Under the pieces are notes generated by a model. That model saw nothing but the letters and a program-made list of their open reading frames with translations. It did no database searches and was not told where the DNA came from. Shown here in pieces: positions 10,307 through 20,402 of a stretch of 64,000 bases of DNA (position 1 is its first letter; every line of letters starts with the position of its first letter). Made by a program: the position numbers and the translations under genes. Origin of the DNA: Adiantum capillus-veneris (Eukaryota > Streptophyta > Polypodiopsida > Polypodiales > Pteridaceae); assembly GCA_014529385.2 (NCBI GenBank), contig CM043959.1, forward strand, positions 12,317,309 through 12,381,308, written 5' to 3'.

Positions 10307-11385
10307 GAGGCCTTGCTGCTTACCCCGAGGAGCTTTCGTGCAAAATTCTCTATGTGCAAACTATATGCTTGACACAACCCAAGAAAAGAACACACATCAT
10401 ATGCAATTTTGGGCAAATCCCAATTACGAACCTGTTCCACCTTCGCGGGATCTAGCTCGACGCCTTGTGCAGAAATGATATAACCCAGATAAGTGACTTC
10501 AATGAGAAAAATTCAGACTTCTTAGCTGCAATGTACAACTGACACTCATCCAAACGGATTAGTACCCTTTCGACATCCCTTTCATGTTGTTCCCACGATG
10601 CAGAAAAAATGAGAATATCATCCAAAAAGATAAACACACATACACCGACCATATCGCCGAAACGACCTACCATGAGACGACACATGTCAATCCAAAAGGC
10701 ATAACAATATACTCCCATTGCCCTCGCTCAGTGCGAAAAGCGGTCTTGAAGAGCCTTTGAATACACTTACCTGATGGTATCCACTCTTGAGATCGACCTT
10801 GCTGAAAACCTTAGCCCCATTGAGCCTATCTAGGATTTACTCAATGCGAGGCATCGGAAACTTGTTCTTGACGGTCATCTTGTTGAATGCCCTGTAATCA
10901 ACACACAAACGAGACGAACCATCCTTCTTGCGAACAAACAAAATAGGAGTAGCAAAAGGACTTACACTAAGACGTATGAATCCTCTAGCCACCAACTCCG
11001 TGAGTTGTCGCTCTAACTCTTCCTCCTGTGTCTTGTTCAAACGATAGGGAGCCTTACTGACAGGCTATGTCCCCTCCATAAGCTCGATGCGATGGTCTTC
11101 TGGCCGCTCGGGTGGGAGACGAGGTGGAAGATCATCCTGCAAAAAGAGATGTTTAAACTTGGTAAACAAATCTGAATACTTAGCTGGAGCATGAATGCTC
11201 TGGGAAACTGGAGCAGCATAGATGAATGCCGCTTGTGCTCCTCGTCGTAATTCACGCTTTACCTGCAGATGAGAGATGAGAGGCAAAGAATGCAAGCCCT
11301 CCTCAACACGAATGATGAGGGGGGAGTCAATTTTGGCATTTAAAGTGAGTGTTACCCTCCCAATCAATGAGAGGGTTATGCTCAC
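10249..11385 (-). pseudogene. Protease-RT linker and reverse transcriptase of CHR-d
   Basis: Minus strand: linker 11385-11065, RT fingers 11040-10837 ([23 protein letters not shown]), palm 10836-10452 with the catalytic box FLDDILIF intact, and connection 10440-10320 (WDLPK, YDVCSFLGLCQAYS). Stops and shifts at about 10837, 10720 and 10450 break the frame. RNase H is absent. Where CHR-c continues IENFARIAAP into RNase H, CHR-d jumps to the integrase linker, a deletion of about 0.85 kb. Confidence 0.83.
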
Positions 11386-11833
11386 GAAACCATCTTATGC
11401 CCAAAAGCATATCACATCCTGAGAGAGGAGACACAAGAAATTTCCGACGGAAAGCATCTTGTTGAACGGTAAACATCACATCAAGATACTCTTTCGTGAT
11501 GAGAGAGTCCATACCAGGAGCGAAGTCGAGAGGAGATTTCTGACTAACCTCTAGGCGGGCTCTTTCAACAACAGAGGCACTAATCACATCATGCATACTG
11601 CCTGGATCAAACAATATGATAAAGCGCTGACCCTTTACATGACCATAACACTTCATAAGAGACTCATCAATGTGTGTCTCAGAGACCTGAGAAGATTCAG
11701 CTTGGATCATTAAAGTGCTTGTGGTTGTTGTGGGTGCCTTTGGTTCTTTAGGTGGGGTTGTCTTAGGACAAGCCTTCTTAATGTGACCCTTGACGTGACA
11801 TTGATAACATCTACCTTCCTTAGCATAGATCAC
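11327..11833 (-). pseudogene. Zinc knuckle and aspartic protease of CHR-d
   Basis: A 168-codon minus-strand frame. It starts with CYQCHVKGHIKKAC (Cys-x2-Cys-x4-His-x4-Cys), followed by a Thr/Pro-rich linker, then the protease with the catalytic FDPGSMHDVIS and the terminal GCDMLLGI block. The upstream join to gag is broken by the MITE at 11895-12271. Confidence 0.83.
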
Positions 11834-11894
11834 TTGTTCTTCAGCCGTGATGTATCCTCCTATAATTCCTTGTGCAGCTTTTTCATCTAGGGTT

Positions 11895-12271
11895 CAAGGT
11901 GGTACCAAACGTACTGTATGTGGCGTATATGTACGTATTGTACGTTGTTTCGTACAGGAAAAATTTTATGTACGTAAAAATACGTACTCTAGTAAAAAAA
12001 CCGCAAAGTACTAAATTTTCTAGGATATTTCCAATAAAAAACAAGAGAGAAGCCAACAACTTATAGAGACATTCAAAGACACGTTTTACAAGACAACCAC
12101 CTACTATGTAACTACTGTAAGAGACTTAGATTTTTATTTTAAATCAGCACCGTACGGACTTCCCACCCACAAAAAAAAAAAGGCGTATGGATCATTTCGT
12201 ATGGTACGGATCTGTACAGAACGTCCGTACGGTACGGAACCGATCCGTACGTACGTTTTGATCCAACCTTG
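11895..12271. mobile_element. 377-bp hAT-type MITE with 8-bp target duplication
   Basis: Flanked by CTAGGGTT at 11887-11894 and 12272-12279. The element begins CAAGGTGGTACCAAACGTAC and its other end, reverse-complemented, begins CAAGGTTGGATCAAAACG, giving imperfect ~20-bp terminal inverted repeats. An 8-bp duplication with CAAGG-type ends is characteristic of the hAT superfamily. The interior is non-coding and rich in GTACGTA and CGTACGG words at both ends. Comparison with CHR-e, which lacks it, shows the empty site in the same gag region. Confidence 0.88.
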
Positions 12272-12279
12272 CTAGGGTT

Positions 12280-13554
12280 AGCTTAGGTTTTGCAAGTGCT
12301 TTAGCTTTACCCTTAGATTCATTATTAGAGTTCTTTTCCGAGGAATTAGAGGAAGAAGAGCTAGAAAAATTACCATTCTGACCGTTCTTACCATTTTGCG
12401 TGTTCTGAGAATTCTGAGATGTTCCTTGAGAAGTCTTGTCCTCCTTAGATTTTTCTTTGTTGTGCTTCATTTCTTGTGCGAGAGCAATCGCTACCGCCTT
12501 GTTGAGATCGATTGGATCAAGTACCTCTACATCATACTTGATATACTCGTCCAATCCATAAAGCAATGCCTCCTTGCGCTCTGCATCCGATTTGCGTAAT
12601 TGAGTGCCGAGCTGCAAAACACGATTAGAGAAAGACATAACCGGCATATCATTTTGCATGAGAGTGCGTCAATCGTCCTTCAATCGTGCGAGGTACTGAG
12701 GTGGCATAAACCGCGCCTTGAGCTTGTCTTGCAAATCAGCCCAATTGAAGAAAAGGGGCGTGAATTCGTCGGCTTCCTCTAGGTGCGCGGCTAACTGTGC
12801 CTCTTGCCATGCGTGGTACCAATTGATGGCATCAACGGCAAGGTACATAGCTACCGTCAAAACCTTGCTATTCTCTGTCTTCTTAGTTGTCGCAAAATAA
12901 GCATTAAATTGATGCAACCAAGAATGAATAACAGTAGCATCCATCTTACCATCATACTTACTGAAAGTTAACTTCTCTGTGACTGGGTTGTTGGAGTCCG
13001 CATCCCGGCTTGCGCCACTTGAGAAACTACCAACATCTTTGGCTGGTTCAGACTTCGAGGCAAGAACTTGCCGAACCAATTCTTGAGTGCGGAGGTCTCT
13101 TTGAACCTCACGATCGGCCTCCAAGGCCGCTAGGCCGCTAGGCCGCTCGTCTTGCTTCGGCCTTCCTCTTTTCTTTGTGCTTTTCTTTCTTTTCGTTCGT
13201 CGCGCTCGCGTTCCAAGGCAATGCGAGTCGCTTCTTCTTGTATTACATTTCTTTCGTTTCGTTCTTCGCACTCACGGTCCAAGCCAATGCGAGTCGCTTC
13301 TTGTTGTGCCGGTGCAACTCGATTCACTTCTTGTTGTGCCAGCGCAAGGCGAGTCGCTTCTCGATGCGCTTCTTATTGTTGTGCCATCATGTCCAACATC
13401 GACTTGACCATCGCCTCCATAGAATTTGATACAATCTGGACGTAGATGGAGAAGGAGGGTCGGAAAAACCTCCTGGTGGGAAAAATTCTTCGTCGCCTCT
13501 CTCATGCTCATCACCTGTATGCGAAGTATCCATTCCACTTCGGGTGATGACCAT
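12280..13554 (-). pseudogene. Gag of CHR-d
   Basis: The minus-strand frame starts at an ATG at 13554 (MVITRSG, a common Ty3/Gypsy gag start) and includes a charged Arg/Glu/Lys coiled-coil-like stretch (about 13300-13150). The capsid core lies at 13090-12669 (YFATTKK, NWADLQDKLKARFMP) and the C-terminal capsid at 12659-12400 (LNKAVAIALAQEM), followed by an Asn/Ser/Gln-rich linker. Lesions: a frameshift near 13400, an 8-bp unit present three times at 13124-13147 that throws the frame, and a TGA near 12668 where a Trp codon is expected. It runs into the MITE. Confidence 0.78.
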
Positions 13555-13980
13555 GCACTATGATCTTTGGTTCTTAAGTTCACGTGGAACTTGGGTTCTT
13601 TGAGGGTCTTGGGTTCTTGGGTTCTTAAGGTTCTTAAGGGTTTTCTTTCGCTTGCAATCTGTGTTTGAGAAGGATCTTCTCTTCACCTGAGTTCTGCTCT
13701 TTTCCGCAGGCGCACCCCTTGGCAGCCTTGCGCTCACACCAAGGTTGCTTTTTCCCACCTCACGTCGATTGGCCGGTCACTAAGTGCACGGTATGCACTC
13801 AATGAGTGAAAAGAGACACAAGGGGAGGCTGGACAAGCCCTTCTTTCCTGATATTCCTGTCACTCTTCAAAAACACGATTAGGAATCGACATGCCCAAGT
13901 GAGCTTGGGTTTCGTGCGACAGCAACAAGCAAAAAAAATTCTTGTGATTCTTGTGGTTCTTCCTTGAGTGATACAGAACA

Positions 13981-14000
13981 CTACCAAAGCTCTAATACCA
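13981..14000 (-). other. Primer binding site of CHR-d
   Basis: On the minus strand TGGTATTAGAGCTTTGG lies one or two bases inside the right-hand LTR. It matches the initiator-Met tRNA primer site with one change at the seventh base. This fixes the transcription direction of CHR-d as minus. Confidence 0.85.
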
Positions 14001-14001
14001 A

Positions 14002-15167
14002 TTTAAGGTGCAGCGGAATGAATGTTGTTCTTTCTCAAGATGAGTGCTCCATAATATGCTCAAGGTTCCTTTTTGTTCTTATGGAAGGGAGAGCCTTCTG
14101 TTCTTAATGAGAGAGTGCAATAATCATAAACAACGTGAATGGACACTGTGCGTGCAAGTGTATGAGACTGAGAGATAGAGAGAGAAGAGAAATACGACAC
14201 CAAGGAAGATGTAAAACCCTCCTTCGAAGGCCCCACTCTGGTTGGCGAGAGTGGTCTACGATTAATTGCACAAACTGGTACAAAGTGGATGCATGTGACT
14301 GATGCAAGTCAAGGCTAGGTCGATGTCGACGACGGGGATGACGAGACCGACATTGTGGCTGAAATCTGATGCTCTTTATCTGCTGTCCAAAAACGCTGCT
14401 GGCTGAATTCTGCTACTGCTGAAAACGCCAAGGAAAACGCTGGTTTGCTGGTCTTTATCGCTGAAATTCTCTTGCTGTCGTGAGGCTGAAATGGCTATGG
14501 AAAGAGGGCGACAAAGGCCTGCTGAAAACGCCCAAGGGCTGAGATCTGTGGCGACAAAGGCTTGGATGAAAAACGCTAGGCCTGAGGAGTCTTCTAGCGA
14601 TGCTGCTATGATGAAAAACGCTACTGCTGAGAGGCTATGGCGAGGGTGGCTGATGCTGAAAACGCCAAGGGCTGAAGTTCTCTGGCGCTAGTTGCTTGCT
14701 GATGAAAATGCTAGGTATGGGGGATCGCTTGCTATGAAGGAATCGTCCAAGGGGTGGGAGTCTTGTTGAGAGAGAGGGGGGAACCTGCTGCCGAGGGCCT
14801 GTGTTCTCCTTGCTCATCTGCCAAATAGTGCTAGCCTTGGTTTGCTTATATATAATCTTACCCAATTTGTCCTACTTAGTTCCCAACAAAAGTCATTTAA
14901 AATAATAAGTGAAAATTGTCAAAAATAGGTAAAATACACTGGAAAATTCCCCTGTAGGATTCTGATGGATTCTGATGAGAATGCTTATGATCATGTTGTG
15001 TGCAACCAGAGGATATGCATCTATACTAAGTGCCTGGGCATGCATGGTCTGCGAACAGACTTACAAAAGTGCCAGAACACTTCTAATCTAGACTGACTGG
15101 ACTGACGGAACCCTTGTTATGAAGTAGCTTGTCCACGGACACATAGGGTTGGATGTGTCACGTGACA
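14002..15167 (-). repeat. CHR-d 5' LTR
   Basis: 1166 bp, nearly identical to 8004-9178. The inner end has lost the terminal G of the TG. TATA-like sequence lies at the complement of 14844-14856. The close match between the LTRs suggests a fairly recent insertion relative to CHR-b and CHR-j. Confidence 0.88.
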
Positions 15168-15960
15168 CGAGCGGCCGGAGGACCATCGCATCGAGCTCAC
15201 GGAGGGGGCACAGCCAGTCAGTAAGGCTCCCTATCGTTTGAACAAGACTCAAGAAGAAGAATTAGAGCGGCAACTCACGGAGTTGGTGGCCAGAGGATTC
15301 ATACGCCCTAGTGTAAGTCCTTTTGATGCTCCTATCTTATTTGTCCGCAAGAAGGATGGTCCGTCTCGTTTGTGTGTTGATTACAGGGCTTTGAACAAGA
15401 TGACCGTCAAGAACAAGTTTCTGATGCCTCGCATTGAGTATATCTTTGATAGGCTCAATGGGGCAAAGGTTTTCAGTAAGGTCGATCTCAAAAGTGGATA
15501 CCATCAGGTAAGGTAATTCAAAGGCGACATCTACAAGATCGCCTTCCGCACAGAGCAAGGGCAATGGGAGTATGTGGTTATGCCTTTTGGATTGACAGGT
15601 GCCGTGGATACATTTAACCGTCTCATGGTAGGCCGTTTTGGCGATATAGTTGGCATGTGTGTGTTTATCTTTCTTGATGATATTCTCATTTTTCTGCATC
15701 GTGGGAACAGCATGAAAAGGATATAGAAAGGGGTTTTAGCCCGTTTGGATGAATGTCAGCTGTACATTGCAGCTAAGAAATCTGAGTTTTTTCTCACTGA
15801 AGTTACTTATCTGGGTTATATCATTTCTACAGAAGGCGTCAAGCTAGATCCCGTGAATGTAGAACAAGTTTGTAATTGGGATTTGCCCAAAACTGCATAT
15901 GATGTGCGTTCTTTTCTTAGTTTATGTCAAGCATATAGTTCGCACATAGAGAATTTTGCA
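15168..15960 (+). pseudogene. Reverse transcriptase of CHR-c
   Basis: Fingers at 15238-15516 ([37 protein letters not shown]). A stop and frame change follow at 15514-15520, then palm blocks FRTEQGQWEYVVMPFGLT and the catalytic FLDDILIF (about 15670). Another break lies near 15725, with the thumb (LDECQLYIAAKKSEFF) in the frame that opens at 15745. Active-site residues are kept; the frame is not. Confidence 0.83.
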
Positions 15961-16470
15961 CGCATTGCCGCACCCATGACGGATGTTTTGGAAGGGGTAA
16001 AAACTCGCCGACAATGTGTGGATTTGTCCGAGGCAGCCATTGAGGCTTTCGCAGCTCTCAAAGTTGCGTTGATAGAAGCGCCGTGTCTCATCCTTGCCTC
16101 TTGGGACAACTCCTTTGAGGTATGGACGGATGCAAGCAATGTCGCTATAAGTGTTGTGCTTCAGCAGCATGGCCGTCCAGTTGCATTTCTTAGTCGGAAG
16201 TTAAATAGTGCAGAAAAGAACTATTCCATTTATGACAAAGAACTTCTGTCTGTCATTCACTCTCTCAAGCATTGGAAGCATTTTCTGTATGGTAGAGAGT
16301 TCACACTTCACATAGGTCACCAAGCCCTCAAGTGGCTCGAGTCTATGCCTACTGCACATTGGAGTGATCGCCAAGCATGGTGGTCACAATTTTTTGAGCA
16401 ATTTGGTGGTTTGATTGAGTATGTGCCTGGTAAAGCTAACCCTGTTGCAAATGCGTTACATCACAAAGGA
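15961..16470 (+). pseudogene. RNase H of CHR-c
   Basis: In the frame open at 15745-16710. Blocks are FEVWTDASNVA (first Asp), YDKELLSVIHSLKHW (Glu) and then HIGHQALKWLE, where the usual Asp before His is Gly, so one catalytic carboxylate is lost. It ends with YVPGKANPVANAL, the usual end of the domain. Confidence 0.82.
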
Positions 16471-17640
16471 CAGATCCTGGCTCTTGAGTCAAGATCCACA
16501 GTTTCTATTCAGGGTGTGTCTTTCGACAGCATGAAGAACCAGTATGCAGATTCAGAGTTTGGTAGCAATGGTTGCGGGCTCTTGCTTCCCAAGGGCCCAG
16601 TAACTATCTCATTCGTAAAGGTTTGTTGTATTTTCGTCACCGTCTATGTGTGTTGCCCTCTCTCAGGACAGCCATATTGCACAATGCTCATGACGGGCAC
16701 AGGGGAATGAACACTTTGGAGAAAATAGAAAGATTTTTTTATTGGCCTAAAATGCGAAAAGATGTGTTCGTTATGTCACACAGTGCACCATTTGTCAAAA
16801 GGTAAAAGCTCCTCGAGGTAAGCAGCAAGGCCTCGTGCTACCGCTGCCTACTTTCGATGGTCCTTTTCAAGATATTTCTATGGATTTTGTGATTAACCTT
16901 TCACCTAGTTTGCATTCAAGGAACACTCAATGTTTGACAATTGTTGACCGTTTCAGCAGATTTTGCATGTTGATTCCTTGTAAGGCCACAGTCCCTACGC
17001 AAGGATGTAGCACGGTTGTTCATAAAGCATTGGTACCCCCTCTGTGGTTTGCCAAAGTCAATCGTTTCAGATAGGGAGGTTAAGTTCACGTCCAATTTTG
17101 GCGCGCTATCTTTGAAAATTTTGGCATTAAGTTGAATTTTTCATCGGCTTTTCATCCACAGTCAGATGGTCAAACAAAAATTTACAATCAGTTGGCTTTT
17201 GATGTTTTGAAGTTATATGTGCATGATCAGCAGTCTCATTGGGAGCTCTATCTCTCATTGGTCCAAGAAATTTTGAATGACTCTTATTCCTCTACCATTG
17301 GTAGAACTCCGTATCAGGTAGCTTTTGGTCGTCCGTTCTAGTCACTTTTGACGCGCTCGGTCAGTCAAATGCCTGATGCCAATGCTGAAAGCCAGTCGTT
17401 GGATGAGATTTATGAGAGTGTGAAGATTCGGCTAAGCAAGGCTCATGAATCTTACTCATGACAGGCTAACAAGCAGTGTCGGGATGTTTATATCAAGGAA
17501 CGAATCATGAAGCAACGTTCTAAGCAAGTTGGAAAGAAGTGTCCTAAGTTGTCTTTCAGAATGTATGGTCCATTTCCTGTCATTAAAAAGATCAATAAGG
17601 TTTCTATGAAATTACAATTGCCTAACTCATGATCAATAAA
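16471..17640 (+). pseudogene. Integrase of CHR-c
   Basis: Zinc region in 16572-16805 (NAHDGHRGMNTLEKIERFFYWP, with the later Cys pair changed to a Ser/Ala-containing stretch). Core piece 16835-17074 has DISMDF. Piece 17132-17341 has HPQSDGQTKIYNQ, where the catalytic Glu has become Lys. The C-terminal part is at 17345-17640, with an in-frame stop near 17459. Frame breaks lie near 16700, 16805 and 17075. Not functional as read. Confidence 0.82.
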
Positions 17641-17935
17641 CAACGTTTTCTATGTTTCTTGGTTGAAAATGTTTCAGGGTACATCTCCAAAGGACATTTC
17701 CAAAGAAGAAGAGCCCGAGATCATTGATGAAGTTGAAGTCATGGAGCCGGAGCAAGTGTTGTTGCATCAATTTTGCCATGGCTCAAAAGAGCATGTCAGA
17801 CAGTACTTTTTGAAGTTCAAGGTTCGAGCAACCCACGAGGTAGTGTGGGTTGATGAAGACTTTCTCAGAGATTATCCAAAGTTGTTGGAAGACTACAAGC
17901 AAGCCATGCAGCTCGGTACCAGTACCTCACTTTGA
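17641..17935 (+). pseudogene. Chromodomain of CHR-c
   Basis: Open frame of about 90 codons from 17663: an acidic linker (EEEPEIIDEVEVMEPE), then QYFLKFKVRATHEVVW, VDEDFLRDYPKLL and the family tail GTSTSL before a TGA at 17933-17935. The aromatic and acidic positions fit a chromodomain of the integrase C-terminus. It is followed at once by the polypurine tract GAAAAGGAGGGGA and the LTR. Confidence 0.78.
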
Positions 17936-17946
17936 AAAGGAGGGGA

Positions 17947-18300
17947 TGTCACGTGCATGTGCATGTGGACAAGCTATCTCAGGTCTAGGGTTCACGTCAC
18001 CTTAGAAAGTGTTATGGCACCTTTACAAGCCTGTGAACGTATGTCCAGTTGCATATCCTCTAATTGCACACCCAGAACCACCCAGCATATACATTGTACA
18101 AGCAGAAGGTCCAATTCCCGGCCAGTTTTGGAACATTACATTTTCCAGGCAATTTGGCATTTTTATTAATTTTAATTACCATTACCAAGGTCGTGGGCTG
18201 TAGGGGAGCTTGCTCGACCCACCTTGCTGCAGCTATATAAGCAGACAAGGAGCGACCAGTTTTAGTAGAAGAGACAGAAAAAGTTCTAGCAACTTGCAGT
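17947..18300 (+). repeat. Start of CHR-c 3' LTR
   Basis: Begins TGTCACGTGCATG at 17947. A TATA box (CTATATAAGC) lies at about 18232. It cannot be followed past about 18300, where sequence matches the CHR-e LTR in reverse orientation. Confidence 0.6.
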
Positions 18301-18544
18301 GTAAAAAATGGCTAAAATAGGAAAAATAGTTTCTGTGCACTATGAAATGCTCCTGATCAGTACTGACTGTAATCTGATGATCATGATGTGTGCAACCAGA
18401 GGATATGCAACTACTCTAAGTGCCTCGACATGCACGGTCTGCGAACAGACTCACAAAGATGCCTAAACACTTCCTAAGCTGACCTGAACCCTAGACATGA
18501 AGTAGCTTGTCCACCTGCACATGGGGTTAGATGTGCACGTGACA
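18300..18544 (-). repeat. CHR-e 3' LTR, truncated
   Basis: Minus-strand LTR start TGTCACGTGCACATC at 18544. The first ~245 bases match the LTR at 23442-24140, then similarity ends around 18300 in sequence belonging to the CHR-c LTR. Confidence 0.65.
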
Positions 18545-18555
18545 TCCCCTCCTTT

Positions 18556-18872
18556 TTAAAGTGAGGTACTGGTACCAAACTGTATGGTGGCGAAGGAGAT
18601 CGCCAACAGCGTCTGGAATCCTGGAAAGGACTCTTCGCCGGCCCACTCTGATGCATGGGTCATGCGATACTTGAACTTCATGAAGGCCTGCAACGCTTGC
18701 TTCTTTGGGCCGCGTCGAAGGCGACACAAAGGGATCTGTGACTGCTTCAATGGTCCAACTATGTCCATGGACGTAGATCCACCTTCTTCAAGAATCGCCA
18801 GGAGGAAAATTCCTGAAACCACTTCCAACGCAAAAACATGAACATACCCATTCCATGAGTGACTGGAAGGGT
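18556..18872 (-). pseudogene. Chromodomain remnant of CHR-e
   Basis: The minus frame ends with KFKYRMTHASEWAGEE and the tail GTSTSL, closely matching CHR-a 66-345 and, more distantly, CHR-c. The frame stays open upstream to 19032, but that part lies in the insertion described next and is not chromovirus sequence. Confidence 0.65.
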
Positions 18873-19335
18873 CCAATGGGGTGCCAGCATGAGTATTTTG
18901 CAAGAGGGATCGATGAAGAGAGAGAGGGGGCTGATTTTGGAAGGCGTTATCACACACACTCTCACACAATCTCATGTGTGAAGCAAGAAGACTCTCTCTC
19001 TCCTTCTCAAGCTTTAATGGAAAGCTCATCATCTACTCCAAGCTTGGAGAAGGGAGGCCTACACCAACAACTCTTGGCTTTGTGATGCAAATCCAACCAA
19101 GAGCCAAGCTTCAATGCATGCTCATCTCCTCTACCATGCTGATTACTAAGCTATGCTAAGCTATTATAAGTGATTAGGTGAAGAGATATACTTCTTTCTC
19201 GTAAGACTACTCCTCCTTCCTCTCAACTAGTAATAGTAACTACACTCCTATAATCTGAAGGTTAACTTAAAGTTGAGTAGGGTTCATCCTTTTCCCTACG
19301 TCCATACACTTAAGCATAAGGGTATGACAAAATTC
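18872..19335. mobile_element. Unexplained ~460-bp insertion in CHR-e
   Basis: CHR-a and CHR-e align on both sides (GACTGGAA on the left, TTCT-rich and then AAAGATTGTGCATGCAATGTAGAT on the right), but CHR-e has about 460 extra bases here. I see no terminal inverted repeats and no clear target duplication. The interior is non-coding with a TCTCTC stretch. It may be a worn MITE or a filler from a repair event. Confidence 0.4.
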
Positions 19336-19935
19336 TAGTCTTCTTTAAAGATTGTGCATGCAATGTAGATGAACATAGACACGGAGTGCCAAACCGTCCA
19401 TCAAACACACGCAAAAAATGGAATCGAATCGTGTCTTTTTTATCTAAATCTATCAACTGTGGCAAATCACAATGGAAATGCCGATGCTTGATGCTCAATC
19501 CTTCTTGTGCTCTTTCGTATACTGTGTCATGCCAAGGAAGAGACATGGAATGTGAAATCCTTGAATGCAAACATTTCATCTTTTCATGAGTAATCCGCAT
19601 ACATCCGTGCTCATTCATGAGTGAATCGTGTTCATCGTACAATGTGGCATGCCTGTGAAAAGGGAACACATAAAGACGGTGACTAAAATACAGGAAACCG
19701 TCACGAATGAAACACTCAAACAATGCGTGCTGACTAAGAGCACACACAATACTTCATGTGGGGGTTCCTTAGATCTCGGCTCGAGAGCCAAGATCGGTTT
19801 TTTGTGATTGATCGAATCTGCAATGAGGTTAGCTTCACTAGAAAAAGCATCAACTAAACTATAATCCTTGTGAACAATCACATCTTTTTCATGCAAATCA
19901 TAATCCTTGTGAATAATCATATCTGTGTCGTGCAA
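19310..19935 (-). pseudogene. His/Asp/Lys-rich spacer, RNase H tail and integrase-like remnant of CHR-e
   Basis: Counterpart of CHR-a 253-1041. It has a shorter repeat part (HDTDMIIHKDYDLHEKD, VIVHKDY), then VDAFSSEANLIADSIN and ILALEPRSKEP, matching CHR-a almost word for word, then diverged integrase zinc-like sequence with a frame change near 19740. No RT and no catalytic core. Confidence 0.6.
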
Positions 19936-20400
19936 ATCATGTGTTCATGCTGTGGAAACAAAGAGACTGAGAGAGTCTCCTTCTCCTGATTCTTTTCACT
20001 CTTCGCCTGCACATTAGAAATGAGAGATGAAGAATGAACAACATTCTCCCCACGAATGACAATGGGAGAGTCACTTTTGGCATTGAAAGTGAAAGTATTT
20101 TCCGCCCAATCAATGAGAGGGTTATGCTCACGAAACCATCGAATGCCTAAAAGCATATCACATCCTCAAAGAGGAGATACTATAAATTTTTTGCAGAAGG
20201 ACGCTTGTTAAGCAGTGGACAACACATCAAGGTACTCTTGCGTGATGAGAAAGTCCATACCGGGAGCGAAGCAAGACACCTCGAAAGGAGATGTCTTGCT
20301 AACCTCCAAACGGGCTCTTTCAACAAGAGTGTCACTAATCACATCATGCATATTGTCAGGATCAAACAATATGACAAAACACTGACCCTTCACATGACCA
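19917..20400 (-). pseudogene. Aspartic protease and linker of CHR-e
   Basis: Protease piece 20393-20208, with the catalytic motif changed to FDPDNMHDVIS (the Gly of D-x-G is Asn), then linker 20156-19917 (MLLGIRWFREHNPLIDW). A stop at 20208-20210 separates the two. The changed motif suggests an inactive protease. Confidence 0.72.
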
Positions 20401-20402
20401 TA

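Larger units (their letters stand above)
8004..15167 (-). mobile_element. CHR-d: LTR-bounded chromovirus inserted into CHR-c
   Basis: A 7.16-kb minus-strand element with two ~1.17-kb LTRs, a primer site next to the right-hand LTR (13981-14000), and a polypurine tract next to the left-hand one. It interrupts CHR-c between codons of the protease-RT linker. The flanks GGAGC (7999-8003) and CGAGC (15168-15172) share GAGC, consistent with a 4-5 bp target duplication with one change. Inside are gag, zinc knuckle, protease, RT, integrase core and chromodomain. RNase H and the integrase zinc finger have been deleted, and a hAT MITE sits in the gag/protease region. It depends on enzymes from elsewhere, if it moves at all. 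Confidence 0.88.
15168..18300 (+). mobile_element. CHR-c, main part (Ty3/Gypsy chromovirus)
   Basis: Right-hand part of the element interrupted by CHR-d: protease-RT linker, RT, RNase H, integrase and chromodomain, polypurine tract (17934-17946) and the beginning of an LTR at 17947 (TGTCACGTGCATG). It is closely related to CHR-d and keeps the RNase H and integrase zinc regions that CHR-d lost. The LTR seems cut near 18300, where it meets the LTR of CHR-e in opposite orientation. Confidence 0.8.

Noticed and set aside
11872-12066. Plus frame in the MITE
   Set aside because: Runs from CHR-d into the MITE; tyrosine/valine-rich reading of GTAC repeats.
13152-13445. Plus-strand frames rich in Ser/Phe/Arg
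   Set aside because: Antisense to the repetitive coiled-coil region of CHR-d gag.
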